From: JAQUBU01 sp036677685
GTDB lineage: Bacteria; Bacillota; Syntrophomonadia; Syntrophomonadales; Syntrophomonadaceae
Assembly (NCBI GenBank): GCA_036677685.1
Contig: JAVBWA010000016.1
Location: 1-64,000 of the forward strand
Length of the DNA: 64,000 nt
Reading direction: 5' to 3'
The notes below the pieces were generated by a model. That model was not told the DNA's origin. It saw only the letters and a program-made list of their open reading frames with translations, and made no database searches. How positions within the stretch are numbered: the stretch's first letter is position 1; each line of letters starts with the position of its first letter. Shown piece by piece: positions 1-8,618 of this stretch. The position numbers were made by a program, and so were the translations under genes.

Positions 1-54
1 AAATTTCCACAGGGCTTCGTTGTCGTCAATCGAAATACGTCCAGTATTACTCAT
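1..54 (-). CDS. 5' end of an unidentified gene (partial)
   Basis: A purine-rich GGCGGAGGA directly precedes an ATG at 54, and the frame then stays open to the window edge, giving only 18 residues (MSNTGRISIDDNEALWKF). The gene would lie downstream of the thiamine operon on the same strand. The Shine-Dalgarno sequence is unusually close to the ATG, so the start is not certain. The fragment is too short to assign a family. Confidence 0.4.
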   Translation of the reverse strand, partial: MSNTGRISIDDNEALWKF

Positions 55-129
55 TCCTCCGCCTTCCCCTGCGAAAATTTTTCTCGACGGATAACCTAAA
101 CTTTTAGACGTTACAGAGTACTAGCATCC

Positions 130-765
130 CTACAGATCTTCCATTATTTTTTGCACATCATTGAAATCGCTGTAATGGTAAAATTCTATTCCTTTTTCCC
201 TGCACAATAAGGCCAAATTTTTCTTAGCAAATACGATATCACAGTACTCAGCCGGACATATATCCGAATAGCCGTCACCGATATAAACGCTTGTATAGCC
301 AGGCTGCATTAGCTTTTTGATCAATCCGGTCTTACACACCCCGCACTTATCACATTCTTCATCCAGATAAGAACATCGTATCTTCCAGCCCCGGTCATAT
401 TCCATGTGATTGGCGTAATAAGTAAGAGCCAATCCATATTTATCAAGCGCTTCTTTTATATAATTATCATATCCATCACTCAATATATAAAGCGGGTATC
501 CTTTCTTTTCAGCCCAAATGACAAAAGGAAGAAAACTCGAATCAATATCAATAGTTTTTAAGAATGCCTCCAATTCTTCCGGTTCCACATCCATAAGCTC
601 CAGAGTACGCTGGGCGCATTCTTCGGTGGACATAAGCTTTTCCTCCCATAAACGGTTGAGCTCCGCCCATCCTTCCCGGGCAAACCTCTTTACCATGGCG
701 GCGCAAAAGTCTTCACTGGAAATGGTGCCGTCAAAATCAGTAAACAATATAAATTTTTTACCCAT
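130..765 (-). CDS. HAD-superfamily phosphatase (MtnX/PSP-like)
   Basis: A 211-residue cytosolic HAD hydrolase. The catalytic motif DFDGT lies at the N-terminus (nucleophile and acid Asp), a lysine-rich middle follows, and motif IV appears as IGDGYSDICPA near residue 170. A Cys cluster (CDKCGVC) sits in the cap region. Three consecutive ATGs follow GGTGGAG; the third (765) has the best spacing and is used. It is the last gene of the TPP-riboswitch operon, 39 bp after thiM. Relatives include 2-hydroxy-3-keto-5-methylthiopentenyl-1-phosphate phosphatases, but the operon points to a phosphorylated thiamine intermediate such as thiamine phosphate or HMP phosphate. The substrate is inferred from context only. 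Confidence 0.8.
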   Translation of the reverse strand: MGKKFILFTDFDGTISSEDFCAAMVKRFAREGWAELNRLWEEKLMSTEECAQRTLELMDVEPEELEAFLKTIDIDSSFLPFVIWAEKKGYPLYILSDGYDNYIKEALDKYGLALTYYANHMEYDRGWKIRCSYLDEECDKCGVCKTGLIKKLMQPGYTSVYIGDGYSDICPAEYCDIVFAKKNLALLCREKGIEFYHYSDFNDVQKIMEDL

Positions 766-804
766 CATCATCACTCCACCCGCCAAATTTACAAGCAATA
801 ATTA

Positions 805-1614
805 TTACTGACCCTTCCACTCGGCCCGTGCTTCCTTAAGTATATCTTGCCCACGAAGATTATACAGTTGGTCAAATAAAATATTGCGGAAAGTGCCCGG
901 ATTGTCCCCTGATAATCGGGCGGCTCGCTCTCCGGCAATATTGAAGGCAATAATGCCGGTCACGGCAGCCAGCCAGGTCCGGTCAGCGGCTGCCGCTATA
1001 CACGCCGCTACTACGCCGCCAACCATACAGCCGGCCCCGGTAATCGAACTGAAAAGACCGGTGCCGTTTTTTACAACAGCCACTCTCTTGCCATCTGTAA
1101 CAACATCTTCCGGTCCTGTAGCAGCTACAACCACCTTTTTCTTTTCGGCCAAAGAACGGCAGGCTTCTTCCAGCCCCTCGCCCTGATCTACGGAGTCAAC
1201 TCCCCGGGCTTGAGCTTTTACTCCAGCCAGACTTTTTATCTCGGCGCTGTTTCCCTTTATACAGGCAAGCTTTCCTTCTGCATGCAGTTTTTCAATTACC
1301 GCTATTTTGCGGGGTATAACTCCGCAAGCCACCGGGTCTATTATCAAAGGCACTTCAGCCGCTGCGGCCCCTTTGGCTGCTTCTAGCATAGCCATTTCCT
1401 GTTCGCCTGTGAGAGTGCCCAGATTCAAATAGAGCGCTCCGGCGATACGGGCAAAATCACCGGCCTCACCTGGATGTTCCACCATCGCCGGGGATGCACC
1501 GCTGGCCAAAATAATATTGGCTACATCGTTAACGGTTACGTAATTGCTTATACTGTGAACCAACGGAGTCTTAACTCTCACTTCGTCCCATATGCACGCA
1601 CACTTTTCTATCAT
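805..1614 (-). CDS. thiM: hydroxyethylthiazole kinase ThiM
   Basis: A 269-residue enzyme that phosphorylates 4-methyl-5-(2-hydroxyethyl)thiazole, salvaging the thiazole half of thiamine. Recognisable are the N-terminal HSISNYVTVNDVAN segment, the ASPAMVEHPGEA loop and the ribokinase-fold anion hole TGAGCMVGG, whose Cys is typical of ThiM. The length is normal for the family. A good ribosome-binding site (GGGAGG) precedes the ATG. It lies between the metallo-hydrolase and HAD genes of the TPP-riboswitch operon. With no thiazole synthesis genes nearby, it is probably the thiazole source for ThiE, unless thiG/thiS are elsewhere on the chromosome. Confidence 0.95.
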   Translation of the reverse strand: MIEKCACIWDEVRVKTPLVHSISNYVTVNDVANIILASGASPAMVEHPGEAGDFARIAGALYLNLGTLTGEQEMAMLEAAKGAAAAEVPLIIDPVACGVIPRKIAVIEKLHAEGKLACIKGNSAEIKSLAGVKAQARGVDSVDQGEGLEEACRSLAEKKKVVVAATGPEDVVTDGKRVAVVKNGTGLFSSITGAGCMVGGVVAACIAAAADRTWLAAVTGIIAFNIAGERAARLSGDNPGTFRNILFDQLYNLRGQDILKEARAEWKGQ

Positions 1615-1656
1615 TGTTCATAAACCTCCCAAAAAATAAATTACTTTATCAGGTAC

Positions 1657-2415
1657 TCAAATCAGCAGGCAATCCTCTTGCAGGTATTGTCCGGTAATAT
1701 TATCAAAGGCCCGGTCGTGGCCGGGGATAATGATATCCGGGATTTTGGCAATATATTCCACATTCTGCCGGAATAAATTATCATTGTAGTGAATTCCCAT
1801 GATGGGAACTTCCCGCCATAGGTCACGATGATACAGTGCGTCACCGGCTGCCAGCACCCGGCGGGTTAACCCCTGCACTAAAACCGCTCGGCAGTCAATT
1901 GAATGTCCGGGAACCTGCAGCAGGGATATAAATCCCGGCAAATCCGGTATATCTTCATAGAATTCAATTTGTCGCTCATCACCTATTAGAGTGTCTACAG
2001 GATATTTCATCACCAGATTCTTCAAATCCCAGGCAATTTTGTGGGTAGTGTTGTCAACATGCCTGCCCATTAATCGCAAGGCAGCTACGGGGTCGTCACT
2101 TCCGTATAATTTTTCAGCAAAGTCTTTTTCATATTGAAGCTCGCGCCGGCTGATCAAGATCCGGGCCTGAGTAAAAAGTCGATTGCCTCCGATATGATCG
2201 GTGTGCAAATGGGTATTAAAAACCAGCTTGAAATCTGCCGGAGTATAGCCCAACTCAGCCAGTTGTTCGAGCAAATCTAAATTACCGGGTGAACCGGTAT
2301 CAATTATGGCCAAGTTATGGCCGCCCAGCTCCACAATGGTGGAGCTTACCGGAACATCACGTATTATTAAATTATCAGTGTTATGCAAAACCGTAGTTAT
2401 TAAATCGATTTTCAA
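1657..2415 (-). CDS. metallo-beta-lactamase-fold hydrolase in thiamine operon
   Basis: 252 residues with the metal-binding signature HLHTDH (about residue 70), a further His in the VPGHSIDC segment and the closing IIPGHD motif, all expected of a dinuclear Zn/Fe metallo-beta-lactamase fold. No signal peptide is seen. It is placed 13 bp after thiC and 42 bp before thiM, so it is co-transcribed with TPP-regulated genes. The family covers lactonases, thioesterases and phosphodiesterases, so substrate cannot be read from sequence. A role in thiamine-precursor salvage or hydrolysis is an inference from the operon alone. Confidence 0.85.
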   Translation of the reverse strand: MKIDLITTVLHNTDNLIIRDVPVSSTIVELGGHNLAIIDTGSPGNLDLLEQLAELGYTPADFKLVFNTHLHTDHIGGNRLFTQARILISRRELQYEKDFAEKLYGSDDPVAALRLMGRHVDNTTHKIAWDLKNLVMKYPVDTLIGDERQIEFYEDIPDLPGFISLLQVPGHSIDCRAVLVQGLTRRVLAAGDALYHRDLWREVPIMGIHYNDNLFRQNVEYIAKIPDIIIPGHDRAFDNITGQYLQEDCLLI

Positions 2416-2428
2416 CTCCCAGCTCCTT

Positions 2429-3727
2429 TTATTGACACTTACAGGAATTTCCCAGGTATTTATTAATCAGGTCTATGGCACAAAACTCTCCGCACATGGA
2501 ACAGACATCCTGTAAATCAGGATTGCGGACGGCTCGAACCTTGCGGGCTCTTTGCGGATCAAGAGCCAAATTCATTTGTTTTTCCCAATCCAAATCCCGG
2601 CGTGCTTTGGCCATGGCCATATCCCGTGCCCAGGCTCCCGGTACACCTTTCACAATATCTGCTGCATGTGCAGCTATGCGTGAAGCTATGACTCCATCCC
2701 GAACGTCTTCGGCGACAGGCAGACCCAGATGTTCCGATGGAGTTACATAACACAGGAAATCAGCCCCCGCTACTGCAGCCATCGTACCGCCGATTGCCCC
2801 GGCGATATGGTCGTAGCCTGCTGCAATATCGGTTACCAGCGGTCCCAGGACATAGAAAGGCGCATTATAACACAGACGTTTCTGCAGTTTTACATTGGCT
2901 TCAATCTGATCGTAAGGAACGTGCCCGGGGCCTTCCACCATTACCTGCACCCCGGTCGAACGTGCGCGCAAGACCAGTTCGCCCAGGGTCATTAACTCTT
3001 CTATCTGAGCTCGGTCAGTAGCATCAGCCAGACATCCCGGTCTTAACCCGTCTCCCAAACTAAGAGTAACATCATAAGTCCTGCAAATATCCAGCAGGCG
3101 ATCAAATCGTGCATATAGAGGATTCTCTTCGCCCCGGTGCAGCATCCATCCCGCAGTCATTGCCCCCCCGCGGCTTACTATGCCTAAAAGGCGGGGTTGC
3201 TTTTTCATTTTTTCAACAATACTGCGGGTAACTCCGCAGTGAACTGTTATGAAGTCCACACCTTCAGCAGCATGTTCTTCAATTACCTGGAATAACAGAT
3301 CCGGATCCATTTCCACCACCGGTTTCCCCTGCAAACGTGTTCTTACGGCAGCTTCATAAACGGGCACAGTACCCACCGGGACCGGGCATCTGGCCAGAAC
3401 CTCGTGTCTGCATTCCTTCAATTCGCCCCCGGTGCTAAGATCCATAATGGCATCAGTACCTGCTTCAAGTGCGACGTCCATCTTTTCCACCTCGTTTTTC
3501 CATTCCGGGAAAACCGGGGAAGTTCCCAGATTAGCATTGACCTTGGTACTCAAACCGTATCCAATCCCGCAAGCCTTGAGATTTTTGTGGTTTTCATTAA
3601 AAGGGATCACAATAAGCCCGCTCTCCACCCGTTTCCGGATAATCCCGGCTGGAACTCCTTCACTCTGTGCTACTGCCTGCATCTCGGGAGTAACTTCCCC
3701 TTGCAGCGCTCTTTCCAATTGGGTCAT
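2429..3727 (-). CDS. thiC: phosphomethylpyrimidine synthase ThiC
   Basis: 432 residues. This radical SAM enzyme rearranges 5-aminoimidazole ribotide into HMP phosphate, the pyrimidine precursor of thiamine. The C-terminal cluster motif CSMCGEFC (C-x2-C-x4-C type) binds the 4Fe-4S cluster, and the body carries ThiC hallmarks such as MVEGPGHVPYDQIEANV and GGTMAAVAGADFLCYVTPSEHLGLP. Length fits the short Bacillota/archaeal ThiC form that lacks the plant/proteobacterial N-terminal extension. The start follows AAGGAGG. It is the second gene of the TPP-riboswitch operon, separated from thiDE by 58 bp holding a REP-like repeat. Confidence 0.97.
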   Translation of the reverse strand: MTQLERALQGEVTPEMQAVAQSEGVPAGIIRKRVESGLIVIPFNENHKNLKACGIGYGLSTKVNANLGTSPVFPEWKNEVEKMDVALEAGTDAIMDLSTGGELKECRHEVLARCPVPVGTVPVYEAAVRTRLQGKPVVEMDPDLLFQVIEEHAAEGVDFITVHCGVTRSIVEKMKKQPRLLGIVSRGGAMTAGWMLHRGEENPLYARFDRLLDICRTYDVTLSLGDGLRPGCLADATDRAQIEELMTLGELVLRARSTGVQVMVEGPGHVPYDQIEANVKLQKRLCYNAPFYVLGPLVTDIAAGYDHIAGAIGGTMAAVAGADFLCYVTPSEHLGLPVAEDVRDGVIASRIAAHAADIVKGVPGAWARDMAMAKARRDLDWEKQMNLALDPQRARKVRAVRNPDLQDVCSMCGEFCAIDLINKYLGNSCKCQ

Positions 3728-3745
3728 AATACTTCCTCCTTATCT

Positions 3746-3783
3746 GCTGACAGGGGGATGGTTCTTCTGTCACCTCTGTCAGC
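3746..3783. repeat. REP-like hairpin (GATGGTTCT type), copy 1
   Basis: A short element with terminal 8-bp inverted repeats GCTGACAG/CTGTCAGC, placed between thiC and thiDE. Its body (GGGGGATGGTTCTTCTGTCA) closely resembles the left arm of the large hairpin at 37433-37506. It has no coding capacity. Confidence 0.6.
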
Positions 3784-3785
3784 TT

Positions 3786-5267
3786 TCAGATCAATACTTT
3801 CATAAAGTCATTAATTGCCCGGGCCGGATCACCTGACCCCAGAATAGCTGAAATTACGGCTACTCCTGCAGCTCCCGATTTCAGAAGCGGGGCGGTGTTT
3901 TCCGGTGTTATGCCGCCTATGGCAATAACCGGTACCGGCACGCTGGCGGCAATTCCGGCCAGGGTATCCAGTCCGCAGGCATCAATTTTGCATTCTTTGC
4001 TTATGGTCGGATATACCGGGCCAACACCTAAATAATCCGCACCGGCTGCCACCGCAGCTTCAGCCTCAGCCATGCTTTCGGCTGAAACGCCGATGATTTT
4101 TCCAGGTCCGAGCAAAGCCCTGGCTAATTGAGGGCTCAGGTCGCCCTGTCCGATATGAACTCCATCCGCACCCGAAGCAATAGCCACATCCACCCGGTCA
4201 TTGACAACAAATAGTGCACCATGTTCGTGACATACTTTGCGCATTTTCTCGGCCGTATCTACCAGTTGCCTGGTTTCTCCTTCTTTTTCCCGCAATTGAA
4301 TTATTCCGGCCCCGTTTTTAACTGTCAGCCGGGTTAACTCTGCATAATCCTTTCCTGAACATAAATGTCCCCCGATAATTACATTAAGCATGGGCAATTG
4401 CTTAAAGCCGGGTTTGCTTCCCCAGTCGTGAAAAGCTCCGCTACGAATCTCCAAAATATCGATATCATCCAAGCTTGCAGGATAGAAAATCGCCTGGTGG
4501 TTAATAGGGCTCCTGCCCCGTCCCACCCTGTAACCATAGCGCAGGCCGCTTGCTACATATTTTTTTGCTGCCGCTGCCGCCGCCCAGGAAGAGTATCCAC
4601 GTGCTGTAAATGCAGCCAGAGCTGCGGAAAACGAACATCCGGTTCCATGCGTATGAGGGGTATCGATAAACGCACTCTTCAATTTTTGAAACTCATACCC
4701 GTCATAGCAAAAATCAACAGACTCTTGACCGTCGCGCAATCCGGTTATAATTACGAATCCGGCTCCCAAGCGGTGAAGTTCCCGGGCCGCTTTCTCCAGG
4801 TCACGGTCATTCTCTATGGCAAAACCACATAGAGACGCGGCTTCATCAACATTGGGTGTAATATAAGATGCCAGGGGCAAAAGCTTTTCCCGCAAGGTCT
4901 GCACCCCGTTATCATTCAGAAGAGCTTCACCACTGGTGGCAATAATGACCGGATCCACCACCAGACAGGGAACCTGGTAAAACTTCAAGCGACCGGCTAC
5001 CAGTTCGGTAATTGCCTCATCATACAGCATGCCGGTTTTGACCGCATCGGCCCCAATATCACCCAAAACCGAATCCAGTTGTCCCTCGACCAGAGGAAGG
5101 GAAACTCCGGCTGCCGCCTGAACACCCAGGGTGTTCTGAACGGTAATCGCCGTGACCGCACTGCTGCCATAGACCCCCAGAGCGGCAAATGTCTTCAGGT
5201 CAGCCTGGATTCCCGCTCCGCCGCCTGAATCGGAACCGGCGATGGTCATTGCTTTTCTTATATTCAT
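3786..5267 (-). CDS. thiDE: bifunctional HMP(-P) kinase / thiamine-phosphate synthase (ThiD-ThiE fusion)
   Basis: 493 residues joining two enzymes. Residues about 1-265 are ThiD, a ribokinase-fold kinase that makes HMP-PP (start MTIAGSDSGGGAGIQAD; anion hole THGTGCSFSAALAA). Residues about 290-493 are ThiE, a TIM barrel that condenses HMP-PP with thiazole phosphate; GVGPVYPTISKE and the IGGIT phosphate-binding loop are visible. The linker is short (about 25 residues). The fusion puts consecutive steps in one polypeptide and is the first gene after the TPP riboswitch. The start ATG lies behind AAAGGAGG; an internal Met at residue 7 is the alternative. Confidence 0.95.
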   Translation of the reverse strand: MNIRKAMTIAGSDSGGGAGIQADLKTFAALGVYGSSAVTAITVQNTLGVQAAAGVSLPLVEGQLDSVLGDIGADAVKTGMLYDEAITELVAGRLKFYQVPCLVVDPVIIATSGEALLNDNGVQTLREKLLPLASYITPNVDEAASLCGFAIENDRDLEKAARELHRLGAGFVIITGLRDGQESVDFCYDGYEFQKLKSAFIDTPHTHGTGCSFSAALAAFTARGYSSWAAAAAAKKYVASGLRYGYRVGRGRSPINHQAIFYPASLDDIDILEIRSGAFHDWGSKPGFKQLPMLNVIIGGHLCSGKDYAELTRLTVKNGAGIIQLREKEGETRQLVDTAEKMRKVCHEHGALFVVNDRVDVAIASGADGVHIGQGDLSPQLARALLGPGKIIGVSAESMAEAEAAVAAGADYLGVGPVYPTISKECKIDACGLDTLAGIAASVPVPVIAIGGITPENTAPLLKSGAAGVAVISAILGSGDPARAINDFMKVLI

Positions 5268-5317
5268 TTTTTACCAACCTCCTTTCCTCAAAAAGTGTTG
5301 TCTTCCCTTATTTTTAA

Positions 5318-5358
5318 CAAATAAAAAAGCCTTTTAATCCTGAAAAGGTAAAAGGCCA
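5318..5358 (-). terminator. riboswitch-controlled intrinsic terminator before thiDE
   Basis: On the minus strand GGCCTTTTACC and its partner AAAAGG flank a short loop, followed by a TTTTTT tract. It lies between the TPP aptamer and thiDE and is the expected expression platform: TPP binding should favour this hairpin and stop transcription. Confidence 0.75.
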
Positions 5359-5369
5359 TGAGCGTATTT

Positions 5370-5456
5370 CGCAATCCCTACGCTGGCATTATCCAGATCA
5401 GGTTGACGGGTCAGACATTAAATCTTTCTCAGCCGAAGAATCAGCTCCCCGATGCA
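5370..5456 (-). promoter_or_regulatory. TPP riboswitch (THI element)
   Basis: The minus strand carries the conserved THI-box pieces in order: GGGGAGCT, GGCTGAGAAA, GACCC, AACCTGATCTGGATAATGCC and GCGTAGGGA. These form the pyrimidine- and pyrophosphate-sensing arms of the TPP aptamer. It is followed by a terminator hairpin and then thiDE, so thiamine pyrophosphate should attenuate the whole thiDE-thiC-MBL-thiM-HAD operon. Confidence 0.97.
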
Positions 5457-5478
5457 CTATTAACTTGTTCGCTATTAA

Positions 5479-6447
5479 TTATTTGCAATTCACAACACAA
5501 GCTTCTTTTCGTGCGATCAGGCTGCAGCATTCTTCAGAAAACCGGGCTTCCAAACCACGATTCGCTGCGTAGCATACTGTGACTTCATCCGGATAGGCAA
5601 TGCCATTCACACCGCAGTCAACCGCCTCTATTTCCACCCGGCGTTTGTATAATCCAGGCGGCCGAGCACATCCCAGAGTCAATGTCGTATAGGGATTCAT
5701 TATCCTGGCTGCGGCAATGATTTCAGCCACTTTATCAATTGGAGGCGGCATAAGCTCCGCCATGGCTGTTCCGGCACTGGGAGTCAATATCACCAATACC
5801 ACAGTTTCCGGGGCCACCTCCCGGATCATTTCCAAAGCCAGCTTTTCTCCGCGTATTTGACCATAATGCAAACCGATAACTACATGGGGTGCCAGTTCCA
5901 GTCCGGCTTCACGGCAATATACCATTGACTGCAAATAATCATCCGGAGTCCGGTCTAAATGGTATACTCTTTTTATAGTATTTTCGTCACCGATTACATC
6001 CAACAGTACTTGATCCACTCCGGCTTCTTTCAGTCCGGCAGCCGTATCGGGCTGGATCAAGCCGCCGTGCACCAACACCTTCAGCCCCATGTTTTTGGCA
6101 TACTTCATCACCTCAATATAAGGCAGCAGCGGCACCTCGCCCTCTGCATCGGCCCCTCCGCTTACCAGGATGCCCTTTCCGCCAATGTTTAGCAGACGAT
6201 CCACCACATTGCGCATTTCCCGGGGACTAAGAACCGCCACCATAGTCTCCAGAAGCCGGCCTTTACAGTGATCACAACGGCAGGCACAAGTTTTCCCGGT
6301 CACGCTCATATTTACAAAGGAATTGGCATGATTGGAATAATAGCGATTATAATAATGCTTGGCTCCGGGAGCAAAAAAATGAATCACCGGATCAAAATTT
6401 TGGCGTACTTTCCAGGCCTGTTGCAGCAAATTGTTTTGCTTGTTCAT
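5479..6447 (-). CDS. radical SAM protein, LipS1/LipS2-type lipoyl synthase component
   Basis: 322 residues with a radical SAM cluster motif C-x3-C-x2-C in TCACRCDHCKGRLLE (about residues 53-63), followed by a TIM-barrel-like body (ILVSGGADAEGE, VLVHGGL). The family is the biotin-synthase-like group that includes one of the two archaeal-type lipoyl synthase subunits (LipS1/LipS2), which together insert two sulfurs into octanoyl groups. The ATG overlaps the stop of the preceding radical SAM gene (ATGA), implying translational coupling. Pairing with a second such protein, a LipT-like flavoprotein and an LplA-LplB fusion is the basis for the call. Which numbered subunit it is cannot be settled here. 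Confidence 0.75.
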   Translation of the reverse strand: MNKQNNLLQQAWKVRQNFDPVIHFFAPGAKHYYNRYYSNHANSFVNMSVTGKTCACRCDHCKGRLLETMVAVLSPREMRNVVDRLLNIGGKGILVSGGADAEGEVPLLPYIEVMKYAKNMGLKVLVHGGLIQPDTAAGLKEAGVDQVLLDVIGDENTIKRVYHLDRTPDDYLQSMVYCREAGLELAPHVVIGLHYGQIRGEKLALEMIREVAPETVVLVILTPSAGTAMAELMPPPIDKVAEIIAAARIMNPYTTLTLGCARPPGLYKRRVEIEAVDCGVNGIAYPDEVTVCYAANRGLEARFSEECCSLIARKEACVVNCK

Positions 6448-7484
6448 TCTTTAGCAACTCCAATCCATATCTGCTTTCGAATCATATCGACATCACTTTC
6501 GGACGGCGGGAAGGGATAATTACGCATCGGTTCACTGGCCCGTTCATTACCGAATGGACGGTTGCAGGCCACTTGCCCGTCTGCCCCGGGGCACCCCGAG
6601 GTCATGAAAGCTGCTCCCTCCAGGATGCAGGGTGTAATATCCACCCCGTAATCAATGATTTGTCCTTGTGTTGAAAAGGTTATGTCGTTTATGTCTATGA
6701 GACCCTGATTGATTAAATAGCGGGCTATTTGCACCCGCCGGTACATGCCCAGGGGAGGCTGCGGTCTATCCTGCATCAAGCTGCCCCCCTCTGGGAAAAA
6801 TGAAAACAGATGAGTCAGAGCCCCCATACGGTAAGCCCTGTAAATAGTCTGCACCATCGACTGCTCACTCTCACCCAAACCAACAATCAAATGAATCCCC
6901 ACCATATACTGACCGTAAATCTCGACAGCATCTGCCACGGTATCCCAAAAGCGGCTCCACCGGTGAGGACCTCCGACCTGAGTTCCCCGGTGCTGAATAA
7001 ACAGGTCTTCATTGGCTGCATCGATGGCGATTCCGACCCTTTCCAATCCGGATTCCTTTAAAGCCAGCAGATCCTGCTTGCCTTTCATAACCGTAGGGGC
7101 CAGCAGTCCGCTGACAGGCAGATCGGTGTTTGCGCGCAGCCGTCTGACGATGGTAATGGTGTCATCCATGGCATGGTTATGGGTAATCATCGAAACACAT
7201 ATCCGTTTAAAGGGATGATTTCTATTCAGCATCCGCATCAAAATTTCATCCAGGGAATAGCTGGGCCATTTTACTCTTATAAAGGTCTTGGATGCATCCT
7301 CCTGGCGGTTATGCGCCAAACCGCAGTAACTGCACGAAGCTTTACAGCCGCTGGAATATGTCAGCAGCAAGTTTAGGCAGGTGCACTGCGTACGGGGCAT
7401 AAACCGGCCCGCTTCCAGCCCCAGGCATATCGCCCCCGCCAGACTGGTCTGCACATATCGCGGGCTCTCCATAATTGACTGCAC
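6444..7484 (-). CDS. radical SAM protein, LipS1/LipS2-type lipoyl synthase component (partner)
   Basis: 346 residues. Motif SSGCKASCSYCGLA supplies the C-x3-C-x2-C cluster ligands, with an additional CTC just before it. Biotin-synthase-related features follow (GIAIDAANEDLFIQHRG, MVGIHLIVGLGESE). The start is taken as GTG at 7484, seven bases after AAAGGAGGG; longer readings would run into the preceding gene. It overlaps the next radical SAM gene by 4 bp. The two proteins are expected to act as a pair on an octanoylated carrier protein. Notable because a classical lipA is also in this gene train (14502-15401). Confidence 0.75.
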   Translation of the reverse strand: MQSIMESPRYVQTSLAGAICLGLEAGRFMPRTQCTCLNLLLTYSSGCKASCSYCGLAHNRQEDASKTFIRVKWPSYSLDEILMRMLNRNHPFKRICVSMITHNHAMDDTITIVRRLRANTDLPVSGLLAPTVMKGKQDLLALKESGLERVGIAIDAANEDLFIQHRGTQVGGPHRWSRFWDTVADAVEIYGQYMVGIHLIVGLGESEQSMVQTIYRAYRMGALTHLFSFFPEGGSLMQDRPQPPLGMYRRVQIARYLINQGLIDINDITFSTQGQIIDYGVDITPCILEGAAFMTSGCPGADGQVACNRPFGNERASEPMRNYPFPPSESDVDMIRKQIWIGVAKE

Positions 7485-7506
7485 CGCTCTCCCTCCTTTC
7501 CATTTA

Positions 7507-8613
7507 CTAATTCTGTGCGGGACTGGCACTGCTTGTATGGGAAATTGTTGAGCATGAACCAAAACTTATCCAGCTGCGTTTTATCAGCTCCTCAAATTGG
7601 CGCTCATCGTAAGTCCAGTTAGTATCCATGTAATGGCGTTGTTGTTCGGCTCTGTCAAGATATCTTCCTAAAAATGACTGCCACTTGCGGGGATATTCCG
7701 CCAAGAGACCCGGATTGCCGCAGGCTACCGACCGGGCGGCAATTGCTCCGGCCATTTCGCCACTGACAATGGCATTCATAATTCCGCCTCCCGTGACCGG
7801 ATGGGTATGCCCGGCTGCATCACCGGCCAGGAGCATATTCTCACACTGGGTAACCTTAAGGGGACCACCCACCGGAATCAGCCCTCCGGTTTTCACCACC
7901 GGCCGATGATCTGTAAGTATTCCCCGGGCAAGCAAACTACCGACAAAATCCCTGATTAAAAACTTCAGCTTATCCTTGCCGGATACATTGACCCCCACCC
8001 CTACATTGGCAAAATCACCTTTAGGAAAAACCCAGGCATAACCGCCTTCATACTCCGGTTTGAAATATATATCCGTCGATGACTGGTGCCTGCACAAAGG
8101 CAGTCTGTATTGCAGTCCAATCATAAAATGCTTGTTTTCGCTGTTCATCCATCGTCCGACTATGGAGCACGGCCCATCTGCTCCCACAATCACTTTGCCC
8201 TTGATCTCCCTCATTACCCTATCGCAGTTGCAAACTTTTATCCCCTCAGCGGTTCTGGCTACAGCGGTTGTACCCGGACTGAATTCCGCCCCCTCCTCCC
8301 GGGCCATATTTACAAGGCTGGCGTCAAATACCGACCTGTTCAACATATACCCCGGTCCGGCCAGGCTTGAAGCCAATCTGTCATTAATAAAAGTCAACAT
8401 GCTGTCAATTTTCTGTATAACCGCTCCCGGCACCAGAGGTACATACTTCTTGACAGCAACCGGCACGTATTCGGCACATTGCACCGGACTTCCCGGATTA
8501 TTGCGGGCATCGATAAGCAGGACGGACGCACCGTATTTAACTGCGGTCCGGGCCGCACTGGCTCCTGCCGGGCCGGCTCCCACCACCACTATGTCATACT
8601 CCGGACATCGCAT
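7507..8613 (-). CDS. lipT: FAD-dependent oxidoreductase, geranylgeranyl-reductase family (LipT-like)
   Basis: 368 residues with an N-terminal Rossmann dinucleotide motif (VVVGAGPAGASAARTA), the central GADGPCSIVGRW segment and the second FAD motif LLAGDAAGHTHPVTGGGI: the architecture of geranylgeranyl reductase-type flavoproteins. In genomes with the LipS1/LipS2 lipoate pathway, a flavoprotein of this family (LipT) is encoded beside them and is thought to supply electrons. The position here, between the LplA-LplB fusion and the LipS-type genes, matches that. ATG 8613 lies five bases after AGGTGA; a GTG at 8622 that overlaps the upstream stop is the alternative. A prenyl-reductase role is possible but unsupported by neighbours. 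Confidence 0.7.
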   Translation of the reverse strand: MRCPEYDIVVVGAGPAGASAARTAVKYGASVLLIDARNNPGSPVQCAEYVPVAVKKYVPLVPGAVIQKIDSMLTFINDRLASSLAGPGYMLNRSVFDASLVNMAREEGAEFSPGTTAVARTAEGIKVCNCDRVMREIKGKVIVGADGPCSIVGRWMNSENKHFMIGLQYRLPLCRHQSSTDIYFKPEYEGGYAWVFPKGDFANVGVGVNVSGKDKLKFLIRDFVGSLLARGILTDHRPVVKTGGLIPVGGPLKVTQCENMLLAGDAAGHTHPVTGGGIMNAIVSGEMAGAIAARSVACGNPGLLAEYPRKWQSFLGRYLDRAEQQRHYMDTNWTYDERQFEELIKRSWISFGSCSTISHTSSASPAQN

Positions 8614-8618
8614 TGTTA

